Below, in pieces: positions 25,255 to 32,676 of a stretch of 64,000 nucleotides of DNA. The notes beneath the pieces were generated by a model that searched no databases, was not told the origin of the DNA, and saw only the letters and a program-made list of their open reading frames with translations. Position numbers and translations under genes: made by a program. The DNA is from Thermoleophilales bacterium (lineage in GTDB: Bacteria; Actinomycetota; Thermoleophilia; Solirubrobacterales; 70-9): contig JACJWY010000007.1 in NCBI GenBank assembly GCA_020636955.1, positions 62,001-126,000 on the forward strand, read 5' to 3'. Each line of letters starts with the position of its first letter. The stretch's first letter is position 1.

Positions 25255-25746
25255 ATGGAGAACAAAGGGAGTCGCTGGAGCCGGGCCTCCTGGCCAAAAC
25301 GTCTGGGATGAATCGGGGGCGGGATATTCGCCCTGTTTCTGTTGATCCAGATCGTGCCCTACGGACGTGATCACACGAACCCGCCGGTCACGAAGTCCCC
25401 GGCCTGGGTGGGGGCCCAAACCGAACAGATCTTCAACAAATCCTGCGGAGATTGCCACAGCAACCTGACCAAATGGCCCTGGTATTCGAACGTGGCGCCG
25501 GTCTCGTGGCTGGTTCAGTCGGATGTGGACGAAGGTCGAAGCATTATGAATTTCTCGGAGTGGGACAAGCCTCAGCCCGATGTGGATGAGTTGGTGGAAC
25601 AGATCAGCGAGGGCTCGATGCCGCCTTCCAAGTACACGATGATCCACAGCGGAACGAAATTGTCGGATTCCGAGAAGAAGACCTTGATAAGCGGTCTGAT
25701 CGCAACGTACGCCGCAGATCCCCCGGGTGGCATCAAGGGCGGATGA
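25255..25746 (+). pseudogene. Haem-binding domain protein interrupted by an in-frame TGA
   Basis: The reading frame opened by ATG 25255 encodes a basic N-terminus (ENKGSRWSRASWPKRLG), meets TGA at 25309-25311, then continues as a hydrophobic anchor IGGGIFALFLLIQIVPYG and the haem-binding domain RDHTNPPV...SCGDCHSNLTKWPWYSNVAPVSW. The CxxCH haem motif and the NFSEW segment match the small membrane-anchored haem-binding domain family (PF14376-like). Removing the stop (a TGG to TGA change fits) restores an ordinary anchored protein of about 163 residues. A shorter product from TTG 25342 (134 residues) would lose most of the anchor. Either a recent nonsense mutation or a sequence error; ATC 25312 as start is a remote alternative. 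Confidence 0.75.
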
Positions 25747-25782
25747 AAGAGGCGTCCGACGAAGGACGCAGAATAAGAGCCA

Positions 25783-26316
25783 ATGAGGGTTGTCATGGGC
25801 ATTGACCCGGGAACGGCCAATCTCGGTTTTGGCGTGGTCCGTATCGAAGGGGGGCATATGGTTGCCCTCGATGGCGGCGTGGTCGAAACTTCCTCCTCGG
25901 ACCCCCTGGAGAAGCGCCTGAGCGAGATTCACTCGACCCTTTCCCGCCTGATCGAGTGGCATCAACCGGTGGCTCTGGCGATCGAGGATCTCTACTTCGG
26001 TAAGAACGTGGGCTCGGCGATGAAGGTCGGCCAGGCTTCCGGTGTCTCGATGCTGGCGGCAGCCCAGTGCGGCGTGCCTTGTTTCAGCTACACGCCACAG
26101 GCGATAAAGACCGCGGTTTGCGGTTCCGGAAACGCTGCCAAGCGACAGGTCCAGAAGATGGTCGCGACCCTGCTCAACCTGAACGAAGTGCCGCAACCTG
26201 ACCATGCGGCGGATGCGCTGGCTGTGGCCATCTGCCATGGCGGCACGGCGGGCCGGAGGGACGCGACCGAGGCCGCCCTGGCCGGGTCCGATTCGTCCCT
26301 GCGGGTGGCCAGTTGA
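25783..26316 (+). CDS. ruvC: Holliday junction resolvase RuvC
   Basis: RuvC cuts Holliday junctions bound by RuvAB; 177 residues. The RNase H-like active site is visible: Asp8 in MGIDPGTANLGFG, Glu68 in LAIEDLYFGKN, and the C-terminal DHAADALAVAICH. The short tail past residue 155 is variable. The stop overlaps the ruvA start (TTGA), so the three ruv genes form one translationally linked unit. Confidence 0.96.
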   Translation: MRVVMGIDPGTANLGFGVVRIEGGHMVALDGGVVETSSSDPLEKRLSEIHSTLSRLIEWHQPVALAIEDLYFGKNVGSAMKVGQASGVSMLAAAQCGVPCFSYTPQAIKTAVCGSGNAAKRQVQKMVATLLNLNEVPQPDHAADALAVAICHGGTAGRRDATEAALAGSDSSLRVAS

Positions 26317-26912
26317 TCGCCACGGTCCGAGGTGAGGTTCTGGTCCGGCGTTCCGATCACGTCGTGATCGAGGCTGCCGGGGTCGGTTACCGGCTGGCGG
26401 TCAGCTCCGAAACCCTGCGCAGCGTGCCCGCGGCCGGGCAGGAGTTCTTCCTGCATACGGAGACGATCAGCCGCGACGACAGCCTGCTGCTTTACGGGTT
26501 CGCTTCCGAGGAGGAGCGGGAACTCTTCAACATGCTTATAGGGGTCAGCGGGATCGGACCGAAGGTGGCGATTGCCGCTCTTTCCGGAGGCCCGCACCGC
26601 GATCTGACCAGGGCAATCATCGCCGGCGACGCCAAGCGCTTTCAGGCGGTACCGGGGATCGGCAAACGAACGGCGGAGCGGATCATCCTCGAGTTGAAAG
26701 ACAAGGTGACCAGCGACGCCGAGCAGGCCGGGGATACGATCGCTCCCGCGGCTTCGGATGCCAGGTCCCTGGCCAGGGACGGACTGGTCAATCTCGGCTA
26801 CGCGCCACTCGAAGCCGAACAGCTGCTCGACGGTGTCGGGGCCGCTGATGACCCCCAGGAGCTGATCGGCGCCGCGCTCAAGCGCGCCGCGGCTTCCGGC
26901 CGGGGCGAGTGA
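26313..26912 (+). CDS. ruvA: Holliday junction branch migration protein RuvA
   Basis: RuvA tetramers bind the four-way junction and load RuvB; 199 residues. It begins at TTG with IATVRGEVLVRRSDHVVIEAAGVGYRL (OB domain), then has two helix-hairpin-helix motifs (LIGVSGIGPKVAIAALS and AVPGIGKRTAERIILELKD) and, after an acidic linker, the RuvB-binding domain III (ARDGLVNLGYAPLEAEQLL). The rare TTG start is supported by the exact four-base overlap with ruvC. Confidence 0.96.
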   Translation: MIATVRGEVLVRRSDHVVIEAAGVGYRLAVSSETLRSVPAAGQEFFLHTETISRDDSLLLYGFASEEERELFNMLIGVSGIGPKVAIAALSGGPHRDLTRAIIAGDAKRFQAVPGIGKRTAERIILELKDKVTSDAEQAGDTIAPAASDARSLARDGLVNLGYAPLEAEQLLDGVGAADDPQELIGAALKRAAASGRGE

Positions 26913-26955
26913 GACCCTGTGGGTGGTTGGCGAATGTGCGCAACGGTGCTGAGAT

Positions 26956-28041
26956 ATGAACGACCTGCCTGATTTCGGCGGAAAGCGAATCGACCTCGGG
27001 GTTGAAGCCGACCTGCCAGAGGGCGCCGAACCGCGTGTTCATGACGCGCGGGCTGATCAGCCCGACCGCGAACTCGACCTGTCGCTGAGGCCGAAAGGTC
27101 TCGAAGACTTCGTGAACCAGAAACAGGTCACCGAGCAGCTGGCCGTGTTCATCGAAGCGGCGCGCCGTCGGGGCGAGCCGCTTGATCACGTGCTGCTCGC
27201 CGGACCTCCCGGGTTGGGCAAAACCTCACTGGCCAACATCGTCGCCGCCGAGATGGGGGTTCCACTGGTCCAGACCGCTGGTCCCGCGCTGGAGCGGAAG
27301 GGAGACGTCGCCGCCTTCCTGACCTCGCTCGAGCCCGGCAGCGTTTTCTTCATCGATGAAATCCACCGCCTCGGCCGGGCCGTGGAAGAAACGCTCTATC
27401 CGGCGATGGAAGACGGCGAGTTGCCGGTGGTGCTCGGTCAGGGCGCCGGCGCCCAGACCGTGACCTTGCCGCTGCCCCCGTTCACGCTGATCGGAGCGAC
27501 CACCCGCAGCGGTCTCCTGACGACTCCACTCAGGGACCGTTTCGGGGTCTCGCACCGGCTCGAGTACTACACGGCGGATGATCTGTCGACGATCGTCAAG
27601 AGGTCGGCCGGCATCCTCGGAGTCGAGATCGACGCCGGTGGAGCTCTGGCGATTGCCGAGCGATCCCGCGGAACCCCCCGGGTGGCGAATCGACTGTTGA
27701 AACGGGTCCGGGACTTCGCCGAGGTGAAGGGGTCCGGTTCCGTTGATGCGGATATGGCCGATGCCGCATTGGAGATGCTCGAGGTCGACAAGGCCGGCCT
27801 TGACCGGGCCGATCGGGCCCTGCTCGAACTGATTGCCGTCCGCTTCGGCGGCGGGCCGGTCGGGCTTTCGACCATCGCCGTGGCGATCGGCGAGGAACAG
27901 GACACGATCGAGGACGTGCTCGAGCCCTACCTGCTCCAGATGGGGATGCTGAAGCGGACTCCCCGGGGGCGTGTGCTCACGCCTTCAGCTTTCGAGCACC
28001 TCGGGCTGCCGGTGCCGAGCGGCCATCAGTCGCTGTTCTAG
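26956..28041 (+). CDS. ruvB: Holliday junction DNA helicase RuvB
   Basis: AAA+ motor of the RuvAB branch-migration complex, 361 residues. Walker A is GPPGLGKTSLANIVA, Walker B FFIDEIHRL, sensor 1 GATTRSGLL and the Arg finger TPLRDRFGV; the winged-helix domain ends in PRGRVLTPSAFEHLGLP. An N-terminal extension of about 40 acidic residues precedes the conserved RPKGLEDFVNQKQV. Its stop codon shares CTAG with the convergent epimerase gene. Confidence 0.97.
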   Translation: MNDLPDFGGKRIDLGVEADLPEGAEPRVHDARADQPDRELDLSLRPKGLEDFVNQKQVTEQLAVFIEAARRRGEPLDHVLLAGPPGLGKTSLANIVAAEMGVPLVQTAGPALERKGDVAAFLTSLEPGSVFFIDEIHRLGRAVEETLYPAMEDGELPVVLGQGAGAQTVTLPLPPFTLIGATTRSGLLTTPLRDRFGVSHRLEYYTADDLSTIVKRSAGILGVEIDAGGALAIAERSRGTPRVANRLLKRVRDFAEVKGSGSVDADMADAALEMLEVDKAGLDRADRALLELIAVRFGGGPVGLSTIAVAIGEEQDTIEDVLEPYLLQMGMLKRTPRGRVLTPSAFEHLGLPVPSGHQSLF

Positions 28042-28970
28042 TTCGCGTCCAGGAAACCACGACGCCAGCTGGGATGTTCAGGTTCCCAAGCCAGTTCACT
28101 CTTGGCCTTGGTGTTGTCTGCCCCGCGCATCTCGACAGCCAAGGCGGCAATTTCCTTGCCGGCGACAAGTCGGGCGAGCCAGAGCGGTATCCGGCGGGGA
28201 GGTTTAGCTCCGAGCGATTCGGCGTAGATCGGAACCCACTCCGACATTGGCGCCGGTTCGTTATCCACCACGTTGTAGATGCCGGGCGCACCATGGTCGA
28301 TCGCGGCCAGGGCCGCGTCGGCGGCGTCTTCCCGGTGAACGAACGACATCACTCCGGTGCCCTTGCCGATGATCGGGTAACGGCGCCTCTTCACCTCGAT
28401 ACCTGTAATCCCGTCCCCGGCGTAAAAGGTTCCCGGTCCGTAAAAGAAGCCGTAACGGAGAATTACGCCCTCGATCCCGTCGGCATCGACCACCAGTTTT
28501 TCGTGTTCGAGCATTGCCTGGAACGCGCCACCGATAGACCCGGAAAATTCATCAACATTGGGGGCAGATTCATCTTTGACCCAGTCGCCCGACGGCCGAT
28601 ACATGAAGGCGAGGCTCTGGGTGACAAAACGTCGCACCCCCGCGTCCTGCGCTGCCTCGAGCAGGTTGCGGCCACCCACTCGACGGATCTCATTGGTTCC
28701 GTCGTAGAAGCCGGGATCGCGCTGGTCTAAATCTGTCGGGAAATTGGTCAACTGGTTGATCACGACTTCAGGGCGAACGGATTCCATCATGGCCCCGACC
28801 GAGGCCCGGTCCAGGGCGTCGCAGACCGTCGGCGTGGCCCCGACCGCTTCGATCCCGGCTAACCGCGACTCGCTTCTGGTGGTGCCCGTTACCTGGTGCC
28901 CGAGCTCGACCAGTTTCTTTGTGAGCGGGGCTCCAACGACTCCAGTCGATCCGGCGACGAGAATGTTCAT
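28038..28970 (-). CDS. NAD-dependent epimerase/dehydratase family protein
   Basis: Extended SDR protein of 310 residues. The start at ATG 28970 gives NILVAGSTGVVGAPL, a TGxxGxxG-type NAD(P)-binding motif; an in-frame ATG 33 bases upstream adds an uninformative basic stretch. Later features are VVINQLTNFP, RYGFFYGPGTFY and a substrate-binding half with SFVHREDAADAALAAI. The usual catalytic YxxxK is not obvious: the region reads SLAFMYRPSGDWVKDE, so it may be an atypical SDR. Substrate unknown. It converges on ruvB, their stop codons overlapping in CTAG. Confidence 0.85.
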   Translation of the reverse strand: MNILVAGSTGVVGAPLTKKLVELGHQVTGTTRSESRLAGIEAVGATPTVCDALDRASVGAMMESVRPEVVINQLTNFPTDLDQRDPGFYDGTNEIRRVGGRNLLEAAQDAGVRRFVTQSLAFMYRPSGDWVKDESAPNVDEFSGSIGGAFQAMLEHEKLVVDADGIEGVILRYGFFYGPGTFYAGDGITGIEVKRRRYPIIGKGTGVMSFVHREDAADAALAAIDHGAPGIYNVVDNEPAPMSEWVPIYAESLGAKPPRRIPLWLARLVAGKEIAALAVEMRGADNTKAKSELAWEPEHPSWRRGFLDAN

Positions 28971-29016
28971 GGACCCAGCGTACCGTCGAAGAGCGCGCTT
29001 CAATACCCTTGCCGGG

Positions 29017-29505
29017 ATGCCCTTCTTTATCTGCCCCAGCTGCGGGAACCGTGAGAACAGCGGCGACCGGACCGCCGGGTTCAGCCCGCGACCGAAGGGC
29101 TGCTCGAAGTGCGGCTTCGGTTTCGTCTTCGAGCTGCTGGACGATTACTACCCGGCACCGAACGCGGCCTTCTTCGTCTGCGACCAGGAAGGTCGGGTTA
29201 TCGACGCGGGTCGGGGAAGCTTCGAACTGACCGGGCTGACCGACGAGGACGTGATCGGTCGGCCGGTCCGCGACGTGCTCGGGCTCGAGTGGATCGACCG
29301 CGGAGACGGCGGCCCCGAAGCCGACACCAACGGTGACGGCGAAACCGACCCGATCGAAACCTCGCTCGAATGGGGCGTCAGGTCGCTCGGCAAGCGGGTC
29401 GAGGTCCGCTCCGAGAAGGAATCCGGGGCGCAAGCGATCGCCGATGTCTTCCCCGCATATGACGATGACGGGGGCCTGATGATTGTCTTGACCCCGGAAG
29501 GGTAA
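29017..29505 (+). CDS. Zinc-ribbon plus PAS-like domain protein
   Basis: A 162-residue protein. The N-terminus has two CxxC knuckles, FICPSCGNRE and GCSKCGFGF (~residues 5-40), forming a zinc ribbon. It is followed by a PAS-like segment AAFFVCDQEGRVIDAGRGSFELTGLTDEDVIGRPVRDVLGL (positions 29161-29283), where the Asp/Gly turn and LTGLTDEDVIGR match PAS domains. The rest is acidic and ends in a short beta part. A PAS sensor fused to a zinc ribbon but lacking an output domain is unusual. Its gene lies 12 bases before secDF, so the transcript may be shared. Function unknown. Confidence 0.72.
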   Translation: MPFFICPSCGNRENSGDRTAGFSPRPKGCSKCGFGFVFELLDDYYPAPNAAFFVCDQEGRVIDAGRGSFELTGLTDEDVIGRPVRDVLGLEWIDRGDGGPEADTNGDGETDPIETSLEWGVRSLGKRVEVRSEKESGAQAIADVFPAYDDDGGLMIVLTPEG

Positions 29506-29517
29506 GCTTCCGCACGA

Positions 29518-32379
29518 ATGGGAGGCAGGCGCCGCAACATATTCGTGCTGCTTTTTGTGCTCGGTCTGGTGATCGTTTCGGGCATCGTCTGCCTGAAGAA
29601 GCCGACCCAGCTCGGTCTGGACCTTCAGGGAGGCATCGAGCTGACCCTGCAGGGTCGCCCGACCCCGCAGGTCAAGGAAGTCACGTCCGATGCGATGGAC
29701 CGCTCGGTCGACATCATCCGTTCCGGCTGCGACAAGCTCGGCGTCTCCGAGATCGAAGTCTCCCGCCTCGGGGCCGACCAGATCTCGGTCGGCATCCCGG
29801 GCGCAACCAACGTCGGGACCGCGACCGAATGTGCGACCAAGCCGGCCCGTCTTTACTTTTATAACTGGCAGGACAACCTGATCGGGCCAGCCCGCGACCT
29901 GAGTCTGGCCGGCACCGGCAGCGATCAGGAAGAGGTCCTGAAAGAGGTCCGTCAGCAATGGATCAAGGCCGGTCGCCCGCCGACCGAGGACTTCAACCGC
30001 ACCTGGATCAACCAGGGTGCCGAGCCCACGATGTGGGACGCGGTCAACCTGGCCGCCCAGCAGCCGCGCAATGACACCTGTGAAGACTGCACCTCTGGCG
30101 ACAAGTACTACCTCTTCGACGAGAAGACCCATGACCTGATCTCGGGCCCGGTCACCACGAAGGAAGACCTCTATTTCAACGATCAGGGTCGCCCGATCCC
30201 GCACAAGGGAATCGTCAAGAAGGTGCCCCAGGGCACGATCATCGTCGAAGAATTACCGACCGACAATGACGGCCGGACAATCGACGACCCGACCCAGGCG
30301 GGCTACTTCGTCCTGAAAGACGACGCCGCGTTGTCCGGTTCGGAAATCAAGGACCCGCAGCAGAGTCTCGACGAGTTCAACCAGCCCAATGTGACCTTCG
30401 AATTCAACGGGGAGGGGCGCAAGGCGTTCCAGGACATCACGAGGACCATCGCCCAGGAAGGTCAGGCCCGGGCGATCGGAGGCGTTACCTCGTCGGATCA
30501 GGCATCGGCCCTTTCCGGCAATTTCGCGATCATCCTCGACGGTCAGGTCGTCTCCAAGCCGATCATCAACTTCTTCGACAACCCGGATGGGATCGATGGT
30601 CGCCAGGGCGCCCAGATCTCCGGCGGGTTCACGATCGATCAGGCTCAGAGCCTGGCCGAGTACCTGCAGCGAGGCGCGCTGCCGATCGACCTGAAGCTGA
30701 CCTCGCAAAGCCAGGTCTCGGCGACGCTCGGCCAGGAGGCGCTCGACCAGGGCGTGCTGGCCCTGCTGATCGGCCTCGCCTGCGTGATCCTTTTCCTGAT
30801 CACCTTCTACCGCTTCCTTGGCGGCGTCGCCTCGCTGGCCCTGCTGGTCTACGCGGTTCTCTTCCTGGCCCTGATCAAGCTGATCCCGATCACCATGACC
30901 CTGCCCGGAATCGCCGGTCTGGTCCTGACCATCGGTGTCGCTGCGGACTCCAACATTGTCATCTTCGAACGCGTCAAGGAAGAGATGCGTGCAGGAAGAT
31001 CCGTGCAATCGGCGATCACGCTCGGCTACCGGCGCGGCATCAGCACGATCATCGACGCCAACGTCGTCACCCTGCTGACCGCCTTCATCCTTTTCGTGCT
31101 GGCGACCTCCGGCATCAAGGGCTTCGCCTTCACACTCGGCGTCGGAACCCTGGTCTCGCTGCTGACCGCCGTGGTCTTCACCCAGGCGCTGCTCGGATCG
31201 ATGTCGAACACGAAGCTGCTCAGATCCGGCAAGGGATTCTCCGGGATCGAGGGCAAGGAACGCTGGCATTTCGACTTCATGGGCAAGGCGCCCCGTTTCT
31301 TCGCCATTTCGGGAGTGATCCTGCTGATCGGAGCTGGCGCCCTGACTACCAAGGGCCTCAACTTCGGCATTGATTTCGAGTCCGGCACCCGTATCGAAGT
31401 GAGCCTGGACAAGTCCGCCTCGACCGAGGACGTCCGCGGTGTTCTGAGTCCGCTCGGCCTGGGTGACGCCGACATCCAGACGATTTCGAACAATCCGGCG
31501 CTCGGCGACAATGCATTCCAGATCGAGAGCGACACCCTCGATCCTTCCGAAGTTTCCAAGGTGGACGATGCCCTGAATCAGAACTTCGGGGTGAGTGCCG
31601 ACGGCTTCAACAGCACTTCGGTCGGCCCGACATTCGGTGCCTCGGTTGCCCGCAGCGCCGCCCTGGCCATCTTCTTCTCTCTGATCCTGATCATGGGTTA
31701 TGTGGCGATCCGCTTCGGCGCCAAGTACACGGTTCCGGTGCTGATAGCGATCGCCCACGACTTCCTCATCGCCCTGGGGATCTATGCATTGCTCGGGTTC
31801 GAGGTCTCGAGTGCCACCGTTGCTGCGTTCCTGACCATTCTGGGTTACTCGCAATACGACACGATCATCGTCTTCGACCGCATTCGCGAAAACGAGCCGA
31901 AAATGCCGAGGGCGACCTATTCGCAGGTAGTCAACAAGTCGATGAGCGAGGTCATGACCCGTTCGCTGGTGACCAGCTTCTCGACCGTTATCGGCGTCGT
32001 CGCATTGCTGATCTTCGGTGGCGAGGTGCTCCGCTCGTTCGCCATCGCAATTCTGGTCGGAGTGGCCTCCGGTACTTACTCTTCGATCTTCATCGCCTCC
32101 CCGGTTCTGGCCCTCTGGAAGGAGCACGAACCCGGATTCAAGCGTCGCCGCCGCCAGCAGATCGAGACCCAGGGCTACGTTCCTGCGTTCGCCTCTGATC
32201 TTGAGGTTGCCCGCAAGGACGACGGCAACGGGGATAGCGCCGCCGGGGCCACCACGGACGGAGGCGCCGGTAATCAGGAAGACGCCGGCCCGGAAAGCGA
32301 AGGGAAGCTCTCGCCCCGTGAGCGCCGTCGCCGGGAACGCCAGGCCGCCCGTTCGAAAACGGCAGAGGAGGACAGCTGA
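29518..32379 (+). CDS. secDF: Fused SecD-SecF protein translocase subunit
   Basis: A single 953-residue chain combining SecD and SecF, which use the proton gradient to pull proteins through SecYEG. The SecD half begins with a membrane helix and the D1 motif LGLDLQGGIELTLQ; its P1 periplasmic domain (residues ~35-380) contains a long hydrophilic region (~115-290) longer than in the minimal family. The SecD RND helices start near GVLALLIGLACVILFLITFYRFLGG (~415) with the D4-type VAADSNIVIFERVKEE. SecF begins after a linker near residue 585, with GLNFGIDFESGTRIEV and, late in the chain, GYSQYDTIIVFDRIRENE. The tail is Gly/Glu/Arg-rich. Fusion is known in Bacillus; many Actinobacteria have separate genes. 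Confidence 0.95.
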   Translation: MGGRRRNIFVLLFVLGLVIVSGIVCLKKPTQLGLDLQGGIELTLQGRPTPQVKEVTSDAMDRSVDIIRSGCDKLGVSEIEVSRLGADQISVGIPGATNVGTATECATKPARLYFYNWQDNLIGPARDLSLAGTGSDQEEVLKEVRQQWIKAGRPPTEDFNRTWINQGAEPTMWDAVNLAAQQPRNDTCEDCTSGDKYYLFDEKTHDLISGPVTTKEDLYFNDQGRPIPHKGIVKKVPQGTIIVEELPTDNDGRTIDDPTQAGYFVLKDDAALSGSEIKDPQQSLDEFNQPNVTFEFNGEGRKAFQDITRTIAQEGQARAIGGVTSSDQASALSGNFAIILDGQVVSKPIINFFDNPDGIDGRQGAQISGGFTIDQAQSLAEYLQRGALPIDLKLTSQSQVSATLGQEALDQGVLALLIGLACVILFLITFYRFLGGVASLALLVYAVLFLALIKLIPITMTLPGIAGLVLTIGVAADSNIVIFERVKEEMRAGRSVQSAITLGYRRGISTIIDANVVTLLTAFILFVLATSGIKGFAFTLGVGTLVSLLTAVVFTQALLGSMSNTKLLRSGKGFSGIEGKERWHFDFMGKAPRFFAISGVILLIGAGALTTKGLNFGIDFESGTRIEVSLDKSASTEDVRGVLSPLGLGDADIQTISNNPALGDNAFQIESDTLDPSEVSKVDDALNQNFGVSADGFNSTSVGPTFGASVARSAALAIFFSLILIMGYVAIRFGAKYTVPVLIAIAHDFLIALGIYALLGFEVSSATVAAFLTILGYSQYDTIIVFDRIRENEPKMPRATYSQVVNKSMSEVMTRSLVTSFSTVIGVVALLIFGGEVLRSFAIAILVGVASGTYSSIFIASPVLALWKEHEPGFKRRRRQQIETQGYVPAFASDLEVARKDDGNGDSAAGATTDGGAGNQEDAGPESEGKLSPRERRRRERQAARSKTAEEDS

Positions 32380-32672
32380 TGTCGATCGTTATCTGGTTCA
32401 CGGTCGCCCTGGCCCTTTGGCATTTCACGATTTTCGTGCCGGACCGTTTCTGGCAAGGGATCATCGGCGCCCTGATCGGTTGTGTGGTCGGCGGCATGAT
32501 TTCCGGTGCGATTGTCGAGTTGATCCTGGGCAATGGACTTGCCGACACCGATCTGATCACCTTCCTCGCTGCGGTGCCCGGTACCGCCCTGGGGGCCTGG
32601 GTCGTCTACCGGATCGGAGTCAGGCAGGGCACCGAGCCGATCGAAGACTCCCCGACGACCGAAAAGGTCTGA
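32379..32672 (+). CDS. Small membrane protein after secDF
   Basis: A 97-residue protein with three hydrophobic segments (residues ~2-20, 25-50 and 58-80), including a glycine-rich IIGALIGCVVGGMISGAIVELILG helix like that of GlsB/YeaQ-type proteins. The tail is acidic. Its ATG shares one base with the secDF stop, so translation is coupled. No function is recognised. Confidence 0.7.
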   Translation: MSIVIWFTVALALWHFTIFVPDRFWQGIIGALIGCVVGGMISGAIVELILGNGLADTDLITFLAAVPGTALGAWVVYRIGVRQGTEPIEDSPTTEKV

Positions 32673-32676
32673 CCCG

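Noticed and set aside
25201..25341. TGA read as tryptophan or selenocysteine in the haem-binding gene
   Set aside because: TGA ends many genes in this window, and no SECIS-like hairpin is apparent after the codon.
30253..32127. 624-codon open frame antisense to secDF
   Set aside because: High GC makes long antisense frames common; the translation has no recognisable domain and is rich in Arg, Asp, Gln and Gly, while the plus strand is clearly SecDF.
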